From Polyangiaceae bacterium (GTDB lineage Bacteria > Myxococcota_A > Polyangia > Polyangiales > Polyangiaceae): a stretch of DNA of 64,000 nucleotides. The notes under the pieces are model-generated. The model was not told the DNA's origin. It saw only the letters and a program-made list of their open reading frames with translations, and made no database searches. Numbering within the stretch: position 1 is the first letter of the stretch; each line of letters starts with the position of its first letter. This document shows, in pieces, positions 29,353 through 39,095 of the stretch. Location of the stretch: contig JANXOF010000037.1 of NCBI GenBank assembly GCA_025353725.1, positions 434,001-498,000 on the forward strand. Reading direction: 5' to 3'. The position numbers were made by a program, and so were the translations under genes.

Positions 29353-30597
29353 TCACGCCGACTCGTCACCGTCGAGGCGGTTGACTTTGCGGAGGGCGGG
29401 GAAGAGGAGGGACCACACGACGACGACGAGGCACGTTCCGATGCCGCCCACGAGGACGGCGGCGCGGGGGCCAAGCCATTCAGCCGTGACGCCTGATTCG
29501 AATTCACCGAGCTCGTTCGAGGCTCCGATGAAGACGAGGTTGACCGCGCCGACGCGTCCGCGCATCGCATCGGGCGTACGGGTTTGAATGAGCGTCGAGC
29601 GAACCACCACGCTGATCATGTCAGAGGCGCCAAGCACCAAGAGCGCCACGAGCGAGACCGGAAAGCTCGACGAGAGCCCAAACACGATCGTCGCGAGGCC
29701 GAAAATCAAGACGCACGCGAGCATAAAGACGCCCGCTTTCGCACGAAGCGGGAACCTCGCGATGAGCAGCGCCGTGGTGGCTGCTCCTACCGCGGGCGCG
29801 CTGCGCAGAATGCCGAGGCCCCACGGCCCAATATGCAGAAGATCGCGCGCGAAAATCGGGAGAAGCGCCACGGCTCCGCCGAGCAGTACGGCGAAGAGGT
29901 CGAGCGAAATAGCGCCTAAAATAGGCTTGTTCGACCACACATAGCGAAGCCCCGCGAGGAGCGTGCTCCACGTCGCAGGTTCGCGGGACCGAGCCTCTGT
30001 CGCCGCCGCGGCGGGCTCGATCGCCCACACGCACGCGAACGCGACGACGGCCATGAGCGTGCACGTCGCGTACACCACGCCCGGGCGCCCTGTCGCCGCG
30101 TACAAAGCGCCTCCGAGCGAGGGCCCCGCGATCATCGCGAGCTGCCACGTCGAGGAGCCTAACGCTACGGCGCGCTCCAGGTCTTTGCGCTCGACGAGAC
30201 TCGGCATGAGCGCTTGGCCGGCAGGACCACTGAAGGCGCGAATGGTCCCGAGCAGCCCGAGTACCGCGTAAATCGGAGCCAGGGTCCGCGCGCCGGCGAA
30301 CGAAAGGAGAGTAAGCGTGGCCGCGCACGCCGCGACGCCTACGTGGCTCAGAAGGAGGATCGTTCGCCTGTCGCGTCGGTCCGCGAGGTGGCCTCCGGGG
30401 AGCGCCAGGAGGCACCCGGGTAGAAAGAGCGCGAGCCCCGAGAGGCCGAGTGCTAGCGCTTTGCCAGTAATTTCATAGACTTGCCAAGCCACCGCAACCG
30501 AGAGCATCTGCGCCGCGATGATGAGCGACACGCGCGACGCGAGATAAAACGCGAAGCGCCGGTTTGACAGAAGTGTGCGAAGTTCGCCTTGGGCCAT
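29353..30597 (-). CDS. MFS transporter (enterobactin-exporter-like)
   Basis: ~12 TM; LALPGGHLADRRDRRTILLLSHVG; RTPDAMRGRVGAVNLVFIGASNELGEFESG. Confidence 0.9.
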   Translation of the reverse strand: MAQGELRTLLSNRRFAFYLASRVSLIIAAQMLSVAVAWQVYEITGKALALGLSGLALFLPGCLLALPGGHLADRRDRRTILLLSHVGVAACAATLTLLSFAGARTLAPIYAVLGLLGTIRAFSGPAGQALMPSLVERKDLERAVALGSSTWQLAMIAGPSLGGALYAATGRPGVVYATCTLMAVVAFACVWAIEPAAAATEARSREPATWSTLLAGLRYVWSNKPILGAISLDLFAVLLGGAVALLPIFARDLLHIGPWGLGILRSAPAVGAATTALLIARFPLRAKAGVFMLACVLIFGLATIVFGLSSSFPVSLVALLVLGASDMISVVVRSTLIQTRTPDAMRGRVGAVNLVFIGASNELGEFESGVTAEWLGPRAAVLVGGIGTCLVVVVWSLLFPALRKVNRLDGDESA

Positions 30598-30708
30598 GGG
30601 AAAGCGCGATCCGCGCGCACTCTACCTACGTCGGCGTCATGCAGGCAGCCAAAGAGATGTGTCCAAGTCCTGACGGATCCGTGACACGACGTCGCCTAAG
30701 GTGGCAGG

Positions 30709-31641
30709 ATGAAAAAACGCGACTTCGGCTGGCTCACATGCCTTCCGTTTTACGGCGTGCACGTGGCGGCTGTCGTTGGCGTGGCCCTCGTCGGCTTCTC
30801 GTGGAGAGGCGTGGGCCTTGCGGCCGCGCTCTACGCCGTCCGCATGTTCGGCGTGACGGGCGGCTACCACCGCTACTTCGCCCACCGAACCTACCGAACG
30901 AGCCGGGCCTTTCAGTTCGTTCTCGCCGTGCTCGCGCAATCGAGCATTCAAAAAGGCGTTCTCTGGTGGGCGGCTCATCACCGCGACCATCATAAGCACT
31001 CCGATACGCCGAGCGACCCGCACTCGTATCGCGATTATGGGTTCTGGTACTCGCACGTCGGGTGGATTCTTTCGACCGAGACGGAGGCGACCGACTACGC
31101 GCGTATCTCCGATATGGCGCGGTACCCAGAGCTCCGCTGGCTAAACAACTACCATTTGGTTCCTGCCTTGACGCTTGCGGTCGCGCTGCGTGTCTTCGGA
31201 GGGTGGGAGGCGCTCGTGTGGGGCTTTTTCGTATCGACGTCGTTGCTCTGGCACGGCGTTTTTACCATTAATTCGCTTTCTCACATCTGGGGAGGCAGGC
31301 GTTATGCGACGACCGACGATAGCAAGAATAACTTTGTTCTCGCTCTCGTGACGCTCGGTGAGGGCTGGCACAACAATCACCACTACTACCCGCGCTCCGT
31401 CCGCCAAGGGTTCCATTGGTGGCAGGTCGACATCACCTATTACGTCCTACGCGGCCTCGCTTTGGTCGGGCTCGTCTGGGACCTTCATGTTCCGACGCAA
31501 GAGACCATCGACGGCGACGTTGGCATGCAGCGTGACTCTTCAAGGCGAACAGGCTCGCGTCCGAGCGCCGCACGAGGGACACGGGACATCGCCGTCGAGG
31601 CGCCTGCTCTCTCTTCGCCTACACTCGCGGACGCCGAGTAG
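30709..31641 (+). CDS. Acyl-CoA (delta-9-type) fatty acid desaturase
   Basis: His boxes HRYFAH, HRDHHKHSD, GEGWHNNHHYYP. Confidence 0.93.
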   Translation: MKKRDFGWLTCLPFYGVHVAAVVGVALVGFSWRGVGLAAALYAVRMFGVTGGYHRYFAHRTYRTSRAFQFVLAVLAQSSIQKGVLWWAAHHRDHHKHSDTPSDPHSYRDYGFWYSHVGWILSTETEATDYARISDMARYPELRWLNNYHLVPALTLAVALRVFGGWEALVWGFFVSTSLLWHGVFTINSLSHIWGGRRYATTDDSKNNFVLALVTLGEGWHNNHHYYPRSVRQGFHWWQVDITYYVLRGLALVGLVWDLHVPTQETIDGDVGMQRDSSRRTGSRPSAARGTRDIAVEAPALSSPTLADAE

Positions 31642-31674
31642 CTGACGCCGGGTCACGAACGCCAAGGCGCGCGG

Positions 31675-32145
31675 CTAGCGCCAAGTTTCCCATGTCTCGG
31701 GGGCGAAGCCGAGCGTTGCCTCCGTGCCGCGCCGAACAATCGGCGTCTTGAGCAAGAGCGGGTCGTCGATCAAGAGCGCCTCGATACGCGGCCCCGTCGG
31801 CGCCGAGTACTTGAGGCCCTTGTCGACGTACCGCTTTCCTTCGCGATCGATCAGCGACTCCATGCCGCCAAGCCGCGCGGCGACGCTCCGGAGCTCGCCT
31901 GGAGACATCGCCTTTTCGGTGAGCTCGACGCTCTGCACCTTGATGCCGCGCTCTTTGAACCAGCGCTCGGCTTTGCGCGTTTCTTGGTCCTTCTTCCTTC
32001 CGAACACTTGAATAACCGGCGATCCCACGACGGCGACGATAGGCGTATTGACCGAAGATTTCACGGGAAGACGAGACGGCGCGAAGAGTTCGGTACGATG
32101 AGGCCGAGACCCCTCGCGATGTGCCGGGGCATCGGAGTTCTTCAT
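31675..32145 (-). CDS. ArsC/Spx-family reductase-like protein
   Basis: IQVFGRKKDQETRKAERWFKERGIKVQSVEL ... LLIDDPLLLKTPIVRRG; lacks the CX5R-type Cys. Confidence 0.75.
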   Translation of the reverse strand: MKNSDAPAHREGSRPHRTELFAPSRLPVKSSVNTPIVAVVGSPVIQVFGRKKDQETRKAERWFKERGIKVQSVELTEKAMSPGELRSVAARLGGMESLIDREGKRYVDKGLKYSAPTGPRIEALLIDDPLLLKTPIVRRGTEATLGFAPETWETWR

Positions 32146-32146
32146 T

Positions 32147-33346
32147 ATGACTTGGTTCGGAGCGCTAACGCTGGGCGGATGGGTCTCCGTGGTCGCGGTC
32201 GCCGCACTCGGCCGGAACCGTGCGTTCGCGACGTTTGTGGGCGTGGTCGTAGGAATCTATTCGCTCGCGGCCGTCGCCATCGCGCCGTCGTTTCCTGCCG
32301 TGTTGCCAGGCTTTGCGGTGCTGCATGGCCTGGTGTACGCGAATTTTCTAGGCCTCTCGCGCCCGCGCATGCGCTCTCTCGCCTACCGGCTTGTCGTCAG
32401 CTGGCCCGGTGCGTTCTTCTCCGCGGGCACGCTTTTTTCGCTGCCCTGGGGGGTCGTCGCCTCGCTCGGGTTTGAGCCGTGGGCGCCCTGGCTACCGTAC
32501 GCTTTGGCCGCGGTCGGCATGGTTCAATCCCTGACGACCCGCCGGGATGAAATCGACGTCGTGATCGGAGGCCTCTCAGGACCGAGTGCTTTAAAGCTCG
32601 CGCCGCATCCGCGTGGTAGCGCACGTGAGCCGCGTCCACTTCGGCTGGTTCAGCTTTCCGACCCACATCTTGGCCCTTTTATGTCGGTTGCGAGGCTCCG
32701 GCGCATCGCGCAACGAGCTGTCGACGCACGGCCTGACCTCGTGCTTCTCACGGGCGATTTCCTCACCATGGAGTCTCGCACGGATCCCGACCTACTCCGT
32801 GATGCGCTTTCGCCGTTTCGTGGGCTACCAGGCCGGGTGTTTGCTTGCCACGGAAACCACGACCACGAGGCGCCGGCGTTGGTCGCTCGGGCCATGGCGC
32901 TCAATGGCATCGAGCTGTTGGTGGATGATGCAAGGGAGATTGAAACCGACGCCGGCTCCGTCCAGATCGTCGGCGTCGACTTTGTGTGGAAGGACCGAAA
33001 GGCGCACCTCCAGCGCGTCTGCGCTGAGCACCCGCGAACTCCAGGGAGTACACGCGTCGTGCTCCTTCACGACCCGAGCGCGTTCAAGGATTTGCCTCCC
33101 GGTGAGGGCGACCTCGTCCTTTCGGGCCATACCCATGGTGGGCAGGTGGGTCTCTTGAGTCTTGGTCTTTCATGGACGTTTTTGCGCCTCTTTGGAGTTC
33201 GCATTCCCGACCATGGGTTTTGGGCGCGCGGCACCGACCGCATGTACGTCCACCGGGGCACCGGGCACTACGGGTTCCCCCTCCGCCTTGGAGTGCCGGC
33301 GGAGGAGAGTTTGATGCGCGTGCATCGCGTTCTCGAAGGCACTTAG
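32147..33346 (+). CDS. Membrane metallophosphoesterase
   Basis: LRLVQLSDPHLGP; LVLLTGDFL; ACHGNHDHE; LVLSGHTHGGQVG. Confidence 0.92.
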   Translation: MTWFGALTLGGWVSVVAVAALGRNRAFATFVGVVVGIYSLAAVAIAPSFPAVLPGFAVLHGLVYANFLGLSRPRMRSLAYRLVVSWPGAFFSAGTLFSLPWGVVASLGFEPWAPWLPYALAAVGMVQSLTTRRDEIDVVIGGLSGPSALKLAPHPRGSAREPRPLRLVQLSDPHLGPFMSVARLRRIAQRAVDARPDLVLLTGDFLTMESRTDPDLLRDALSPFRGLPGRVFACHGNHDHEAPALVARAMALNGIELLVDDAREIETDAGSVQIVGVDFVWKDRKAHLQRVCAEHPRTPGSTRVVLLHDPSAFKDLPPGEGDLVLSGHTHGGQVGLLSLGLSWTFLRLFGVRIPDHGFWARGTDRMYVHRGTGHYGFPLRLGVPAEESLMRVHRVLEGT

Positions 33347-33471
33347 CGAAGTCTTGGTCCTTTGCTTGGCGCACGATGTAGACAAAAACGCGCAGTTCAC
33401 ATCGCAATCGACAGGTCGGCCCACCGAGTTTTTGACGCGGACCTACGCGGACTGCAACACTTTGCGGCTAC

Positions 33472-34530
33472 ATGCTCGGAGAAGGTAAGAACCTGGTTGG
33501 AGTCGACATCGGCGCCAGCGCCATCAAAGTGGTGCAGCTGAAAGAGGCTCGGAAGAAGCTCCAGGTGGTCCGCTACGGATTCGCGCCGCTTCCGCCGCAG
33601 TCGATTATCGACGGTCACGTCATGAACGCGGGCGCCGTCGTCGAGACTCTCATGAAGATCTTCCACGACTCGAAGATCACGCAAAAAGAGGTAGCCGTAG
33701 GCGTCTACGGCCAATCCGTGATCGTGCGGAAAATCACCGTTCCGATGATGACGAACGAGGAGCTCGGCGAGCAGATTGGGTGGGAGGCCGAACAGCATAT
33801 CCCCTTCGATATCAAAGTCATGTCGATTGACTATGAAGTGTTGCGGCGGCGTCCTGACGCCGGTCAGATGGATTTGCTCCTTGTCGCCGCGAAGAAAGAC
33901 GAAATCAACGACTACGCCGCGATCCTACGAGAGGCCAAGCTGAAGCCGGTCATCGTCGATATCAACGCGTTTACGATTCAAAATATCTTCGAGTATCAGC
34001 AAGGCTTGCCGGAGGACGGTACTATCGCGCTGCTGAACGTCGGCGCCGCGGTTTCGTCGCTCAATATTGTGTCGAAGGGCGTCTCCGCGTTCACGCGCGA
34101 AATCGCGAACGCTGGCAATTCGATTACCGAAGAAATTCAAAAGCAGTGCAACGTCCCCTTTGAGCAGGCTGAGGCGTACAAGTGTGGCGGTGGTCCGACG
34201 GACATTGTCCCGCAGGAAGTCCTCCAAATCGTGCAGAGCGCGTGTGACGGACTCGCGGGTGAAATCCAGCGAAGCCTCGACTTTTACCTCGCGACGAGCG
34301 GTGAGTCGGAAATCACCCGGATCTTCGTTTCTGGTGGGAGTGCGTACCTGTCGCCTCTTTGCCAGTCGATTGAAAAGCGCGCGCACGTCCCCGTCCAGGT
34401 CTTCGACCCGATGTCGAACCTGACGTGCGACCCGAAGTACGTCAACGAGCAAAATATGCGTCTTCGCGCGGCGCAGCTCGTGGTCGCGCTAGGTCTCAGT
34501 TTGCGCCAAGACAAGGAACGTCGGCCGTGA
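33472..34530 (+). CDS. pilM: Type IV pilus assembly ATPase/actin-like protein PilM
   Basis: MLGEGKNLVGVDIGASAIKVVQLKEARKKLQVVRYG; EQIGWEAEQHIPFDI; first gene of the pilMNOPQ cluster. Confidence 0.95.
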   Translation: MLGEGKNLVGVDIGASAIKVVQLKEARKKLQVVRYGFAPLPPQSIIDGHVMNAGAVVETLMKIFHDSKITQKEVAVGVYGQSVIVRKITVPMMTNEELGEQIGWEAEQHIPFDIKVMSIDYEVLRRRPDAGQMDLLLVAAKKDEINDYAAILREAKLKPVIVDINAFTIQNIFEYQQGLPEDGTIALLNVGAAVSSLNIVSKGVSAFTREIANAGNSITEEIQKQCNVPFEQAEAYKCGGGPTDIVPQEVLQIVQSACDGLAGEIQRSLDFYLATSGESEITRIFVSGGSAYLSPLCQSIEKRAHVPVQVFDPMSNLTCDPKYVNEQNMRLRAAQLVVALGLSLRQDKERRP

Positions 34531-34561
34531 CGACAAGAGTTACACGAAGGAAGCAGTCGTC

Positions 34562-35236
34562 ATGATTCGCATCAATCTCATGCCGCAAAAGCGGACGACG
34601 ATGCGTCGTCGCGGCGAGGCCGGATCGGCGGAAGCCTCCGCTGGCGGTGAAAGCCAGGCGTGGCTCGCGTTCGTCCTTGCGGCCGTTCTGCTCGAGGTGA
34701 TTGTCTTGCTTTTTGTCTACAAGACAAAGCAGGACCAGCTCACGCAGGTTCGCAAACATAACCAAGAACTGACCGCCAACGTCGACGCCATCAAACGCGA
34801 GATCTCGAATCACGCCGAAATCAAAGCGCAGCTCAAGGAACTTCGCGACCGCGAGGAGGCGATTCAAAAGCTTCAAAGCGCGCGCACGGGGCCCACGGCT
34901 ACGATGCTCGAGCTTTCTCGCATCATGACGCAGGGGCGGGGGCCCACGGTCGACCGCGATAAGCTGGAGCAACTCAAACGCGATAATCCTACCGCCGTTC
35001 CGAACGCGAATTGGGATTCGCGGAGGCTCTGGCTTTCAAACTATAAAGAAAACGATCGCACCATGCGAGTCTCGGGCATGGCTCGCGACGGCGAAGATGT
35101 CTCGGAATTTCTCCGTCGCCTCTCCCTCAGTGACTACTTCTACGAAGTGCGCCTCCTCCCTGCTACGAAAGCGGTCGACCCTGTCACAAAGCTCGAGCTG
35201 CTGAAGTTCGAGATGAGTGCAAAGGTGAGGTACTGA
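34562..35236 (+). CDS. pilN: Type IV pilus protein PilN
   Basis: MIRINLMPQKR N-terminus, single TM, between pilM and pilO. Confidence 0.92.
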   Translation: MIRINLMPQKRTTMRRRGEAGSAEASAGGESQAWLAFVLAAVLLEVIVLLFVYKTKQDQLTQVRKHNQELTANVDAIKREISNHAEIKAQLKELRDREEAIQKLQSARTGPTATMLELSRIMTQGRGPTVDRDKLEQLKRDNPTAVPNANWDSRRLWLSNYKENDRTMRVSGMARDGEDVSEFLRRLSLSDYFYEVRLLPATKAVDPVTKLELLKFEMSAKVRY

Positions 35237-35237
35237 G

Positions 35238-35873
35238 ATGGCCTCGCCAAGTTTGAATCGGCTCCCCCTCGCGGGAAAAGTCGGAGTCGGCGCGCTCCTA
35301 TGTGCCGTTCTCGGGGCAGCGTATTACGTTTTGCTCCACACGGACGTCGCGGCGCGAATCGACAGCGAAACGCACCAGACGGGTGAACTCGACGCGGAAC
35401 TCGCGCGGCAAAGGCAGTCACAGGCGACTTACTTTGCCGATCGCGATGAGCTCGCGATGCGTCAACAAAAGCAACGCGAGCAGAACAAGGTGCTCCCGAC
35501 CGACACGGATGCGGCGACGTTTCTTTCAGCTCTTCAGGCGGTCTCGAACCTCAGTGGTATCGACCTCAAAGCATGGACCCCCCTCGAAGAGGTCCCGCAG
35601 GTCTTTTTCGCCAAAGTGCCGATGCGCCTGCAGCTCACCGGTCGCTTTCTTCAGATTGCCAAGTTCGTTTATGAGGTCGGAAAGCAAGATCGGATCATCA
35701 ATATGGAGAATCTCGAGCTCTCCGACCCGAAGGTCGAGGGTGAGGACGTAGTTCTCAAAGCCAGTTGTCTCGCGACGACGTTTCACCTGATGGCGAAGAA
35801 GGTCGAGGTTCCCGTGGTGGCTCCCCCCGTGGTGGCTCCTCCCGCCGTGCCCGCGCCCAAAGGAAAGAAATGA
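35238..35873 (+). CDS. pilO: Type IV pilus protein PilO
   Basis: Position after pilN; N-terminal TM plus coiled coil; C-terminal VVAPPVVAPPAVPAPKGKK. Confidence 0.9.
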   Translation: MASPSLNRLPLAGKVGVGALLCAVLGAAYYVLLHTDVAARIDSETHQTGELDAELARQRQSQATYFADRDELAMRQQKQREQNKVLPTDTDAATFLSALQAVSNLSGIDLKAWTPLEEVPQVFFAKVPMRLQLTGRFLQIAKFVYEVGKQDRIINMENLELSDPKVEGEDVVLKASCLATTFHLMAKKVEVPVVAPPVVAPPAVPAPKGKK

Positions 35874-36511
35874 ACGCGCGTTGCTTCGTGCTCTCTCGTT
35901 TCTCCGCGTTCGCGCTCTTCGTCGTGACAGCCGCGATAGGCGCTCTCTTGACGGTCGGTTGTACCGCAGACAAGGCGCTTCAACTCGCCAACACAGGCGC
36001 AACGAAGCCGGACGCGGGTGGGGGGGCGGTCGTCGACGCGGGTTCTGCTCTGTCTATGCCACCGATCGCACACGTAGAGTTTGCCGAAAATGACTTCGTG
36101 GAGAGCGATCGCAACCGCGATCCCTTTCGCGCGTTCATCGCGACGTTTGCGCCGACGGAAAATAGGCGCGTTACCCAAAACCAGCGCGCGGTTACGCTTC
36201 CACAGTTCGCGATCGACGAGCTCAAGCTGGTCGCTATCGTGACCGGTGGCGAATACCCTCGCGCGATGGTGGTCGACCCGACCGGTAAAGGGTGGATCTT
36301 GAAGCGCGGCGACTATGTGGGTCGGCCCGAGGTTGTTCACATCGGGGGGTCGAACGGGGCTGACTATCAGCTCAATTGGCGCGTCGACAAAGTGCGTGAT
36401 GGGGACCTCGTGTTCCTCCGCGAAGACCCTGCTCAGCCTGGAATTCCGCCTGCCACGCGTGTGGTGACGTTGCACCCGGAGGCGCAAGAAACGCGAGAAA
36501 AGATCGACTGA
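35870..36511 (+). CDS. pilP: Type IV pilus lipoprotein PilP
   Basis: Signal peptide ...LLTVGCTADK; RDPFRAFIA; LKLVAIVTGGEYPRAMVVDPTGKGWILKRGDYVG; ATGA overlap with the pilO stop. Confidence 0.9.
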   Translation: MNARCFVLSRFSAFALFVVTAAIGALLTVGCTADKALQLANTGATKPDAGGGAVVDAGSALSMPPIAHVEFAENDFVESDRNRDPFRAFIATFAPTENRRVTQNQRAVTLPQFAIDELKLVAIVTGGEYPRAMVVDPTGKGWILKRGDYVGRPEVVHIGGSNGADYQLNWRVDKVRDGDLVFLREDPAQPGIPPATRVVTLHPEAQETREKID

Positions 36512-36555
36512 GCGGTTTGCTAACGCGCGTTCAGCGCTCTCCGCTTTCTTCACGC

Positions 36556-36587
36556 AAGGCCCGCTTTACGCGGGCTTTGTCGTTTTG
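36556..36587 (+). terminator. Terminator-like hairpin between pilP and pilQ
   Basis: AAGGCCCGC-TTTAC-GCGGGCTTT (9-bp stem with one G-U) followed by TGTCGTTTT. Confidence 0.6.
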
Positions 36588-36656
36588 TTGGGGTTAAAAA
36601 GAGCCATAAATTGGGCATGATTCCCCCGAGCATCCTACCGTTCCCGCCGCAACGTC

Positions 36657-39035
36657 GTGCAACAGCCGCCGACCATGCGAGGAACCGAAGGGATGCAACG
36701 GCGTATGAGGGGCTTGCTTCACAAAAGGGTCGTGTCGGTGCTCGGCGCTCAGGCCGTCGTGCTCTCGGCTACCTTGAGCTGGGCCGACGGAGCCCCAAAC
36801 CACGTTCGCGACGTGAAGATCCGTCCGGCAGATTCTGCGGGGGCGACCGAAATCGAGGTGGTCGGCACCTCTGCGCCCGTGTTCAGCGTTCGCGTCGAGA
36901 GTGGCGGCAAACGCCTCCTCGTCGATATCGCCAACGCCGACGTCACATCCGCGAAAGAGGCGGTCACTGCGCCCGTGGGCGTGGTGGGCGGCGTGCTCAC
37001 GCAAGGCTTCACGACGGACACGGGCACGATGACCCGGTTGTCCGTAAGCCTTTTGAAGCAAGCGACCTACCGCGTTCGCGCAGAGGGCACGACGCTTCGA
37101 ATCATGCTCAGTCCGTCCGACACGTCTACGGCGGCGGCCGGCGCGGCCGACGTGAAGGTCAGCTCGGCGGCCACGCTTCCGGGACTCGCTTCGCCCACGT
37201 CGGCGGTCGCGGCGGCGTCGCTCGGGACGTCCGAGCTCGCAGAGGTGAGCTTCGAGAAGGGCAAAGCGGGCGCCGACCGCGTTCGGATCAAGACGACGAC
37301 GGTGCCGGCCTACTCGCTCGGTACGACGCCGGGGGGCCGGGTTCGGCTCGAGCTCAAAAAGACAAAGCTTCCGAAGGCCCTTGCGAAGACGCTCGACCTT
37401 GCCGAGCAGCGCGGTCCCGTGAAGAGCGTCGCGACGTTTTTCGATGCCGCGTCCGAGTCGACGATCATCGAAATTGACCGTGACGGCATGGCGCAGGGCT
37501 CGGTCGCCGTTGAGGGCACGTCGATTCTCTGGGCTTTCGACGCGCCGAAGGTAGGCGCGATGGGCGCGACGGCGCCTTCACGTAAAAGCGTGACCGTGGC
37601 GCGCGAGCGAGTGTCTGCGGGAGGGCCCGCCATCGAGACGTCGATCCACGGCGAAGATGTGAAAGTCGAAGTGGGCGGCGCGACGGAGACCGCGGGTTTC
37701 GCCGCGACGCTCAACGGTCAAGCCGCCGGGCGCTTCAACGGTCGACGCATCGACCTCGATTTGAAAGACGCTGATATTCACAACATCCTTCGTCTCCTTG
37801 CAGACGTGGGCCGCGTGAACATCGTGACGGCTGACGACGTCACCGGCAACGTGACGATCCGCATGCGCAATGTGCCGTGGGATCAAGCGCTCGACGTCGT
37901 GCTGCAAGCGAAAGGCCTCGGCATGGTGCGCGGAGGAAACCTCATTCGCGTGGCGCCACTTGCGACGCTTCAAAAAGAGCGTGAGCTTCGGCTCGCGGCC
38001 GCGAAACAGGAATACGAACTTACGCCGCTCGAGACGCGCCTTATTCCGGTGAGCTACGCGCAGGCTGAGGAGCTTCAGGCTCGGGCGAAAGATCTCCTCT
38101 CGCCGCGCGGCTCTGTCGCCGTCGACGAGCGCACGAACGTGCTTATTGCGCGCGACATTAGCGGAAACTTGAACAATATCGAAGAGTTGGTGCGGTCGCT
38201 CGACACGCAGACTCCCCAGGTGCTCGTCGAGGCTCGCATTGTCGAGGCGACGAGTCGCTACACCCGCGACATTGGTATTCAGTGGGGCGGCGACGCGACG
38301 TTCTCGGAGGCTACCGGGAACCCCACAGGCATCGCCTTTCCGTCGCGCGTGGGCGTCGCCGGAGGCAGCTACGATCAAAATACGAACTCCCGCGGTCTGT
38401 CGCCGTTCCAAGGCAACGTTCCGCAACCAAACTTCGCGGTCAACCTTCCGGCCGCAACGGGTACCGGACAAGGTGGCGCTATCGGGTTCTCGCTCGGCTC
38501 GGTTGACAACAACTTCAATGTCGGGCTTCGCCTCTCTGCCGCCGAAGCGAGTGGGTTGCTTCGTATTGTGTCGAGTCCTCGGATTCTTACGCTCGACAAC
38601 CGCGATGCTCGGATTAGCTCAGGGACGCTCATTCCGTTCTCGCAGATCTCCGCGCAAGGCGTGCAAACGACCTTCCAAGAAGCGAAGTTGCAGCTTCTCG
38701 TGCGGCCCCATGTGACCGCGGACGGCTCTGTTTCGATGCACGTGAAAATCAGCCGCGATGAGCCGGACTTCAACCAAACCTCGGCGCGAGGCGATCCCAC
38801 GATCATCAAGCGCGAGGCGGAGACCGATCTGCTCGTGATGGACGGCCATACGGCGGTCATCGGCGGAATCTACACGCGGAACACAGGTCGTAACCTCGAC
38901 CAGGTTCCTTTTTTCGGGGATATCCCTATCCTTGGGCTCCTCTTTCAACGCCGCCGCGCGAGCGACGTCCGCGCCGAACTCGTGATTTTCCTCACGCCCC
39001 GCATTGTCAACCGCTCGGAAGCTTTGGGACGCTGA
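36657..39035 (+). CDS. pilQ: Type IV pilus secretin PilQ
   Basis: AMIN-like N-terminal region, FNGRRIDLDLKDADIHNILRLLADVGRVNIV, secretin VLVEARIVEATSRYTRDIGIQWG, VIGGIYTRNT..FGDIPILGLLFQ. Confidence 0.95.
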   Translation: MQQPPTMRGTEGMQRRMRGLLHKRVVSVLGAQAVVLSATLSWADGAPNHVRDVKIRPADSAGATEIEVVGTSAPVFSVRVESGGKRLLVDIANADVTSAKEAVTAPVGVVGGVLTQGFTTDTGTMTRLSVSLLKQATYRVRAEGTTLRIMLSPSDTSTAAAGAADVKVSSAATLPGLASPTSAVAAASLGTSELAEVSFEKGKAGADRVRIKTTTVPAYSLGTTPGGRVRLELKKTKLPKALAKTLDLAEQRGPVKSVATFFDAASESTIIEIDRDGMAQGSVAVEGTSILWAFDAPKVGAMGATAPSRKSVTVARERVSAGGPAIETSIHGEDVKVEVGGATETAGFAATLNGQAAGRFNGRRIDLDLKDADIHNILRLLADVGRVNIVTADDVTGNVTIRMRNVPWDQALDVVLQAKGLGMVRGGNLIRVAPLATLQKERELRLAAAKQEYELTPLETRLIPVSYAQAEELQARAKDLLSPRGSVAVDERTNVLIARDISGNLNNIEELVRSLDTQTPQVLVEARIVEATSRYTRDIGIQWGGDATFSEATGNPTGIAFPSRVGVAGGSYDQNTNSRGLSPFQGNVPQPNFAVNLPAATGTGQGGAIGFSLGSVDNNFNVGLRLSAAEASGLLRIVSSPRILTLDNRDARISSGTLIPFSQISAQGVQTTFQEAKLQLLVRPHVTADGSVSMHVKISRDEPDFNQTSARGDPTIIKREAETDLLVMDGHTAVIGGIYTRNTGRNLDQVPFFGDIPILGLLFQRRRASDVRAELVIFLTPRIVNRSEALGR

Positions 39036-39095
39036 GATAGGCCCCCCAAAGCAAGAGAGGAACTCGCTCGGCGGGCGTGTAAGCTTAGGCCCCAA

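Noticed and set aside
35783-36553. 256-aa minus ORF
   Set aside because: Antisense to pilP, which is supported by synteny and motifs.
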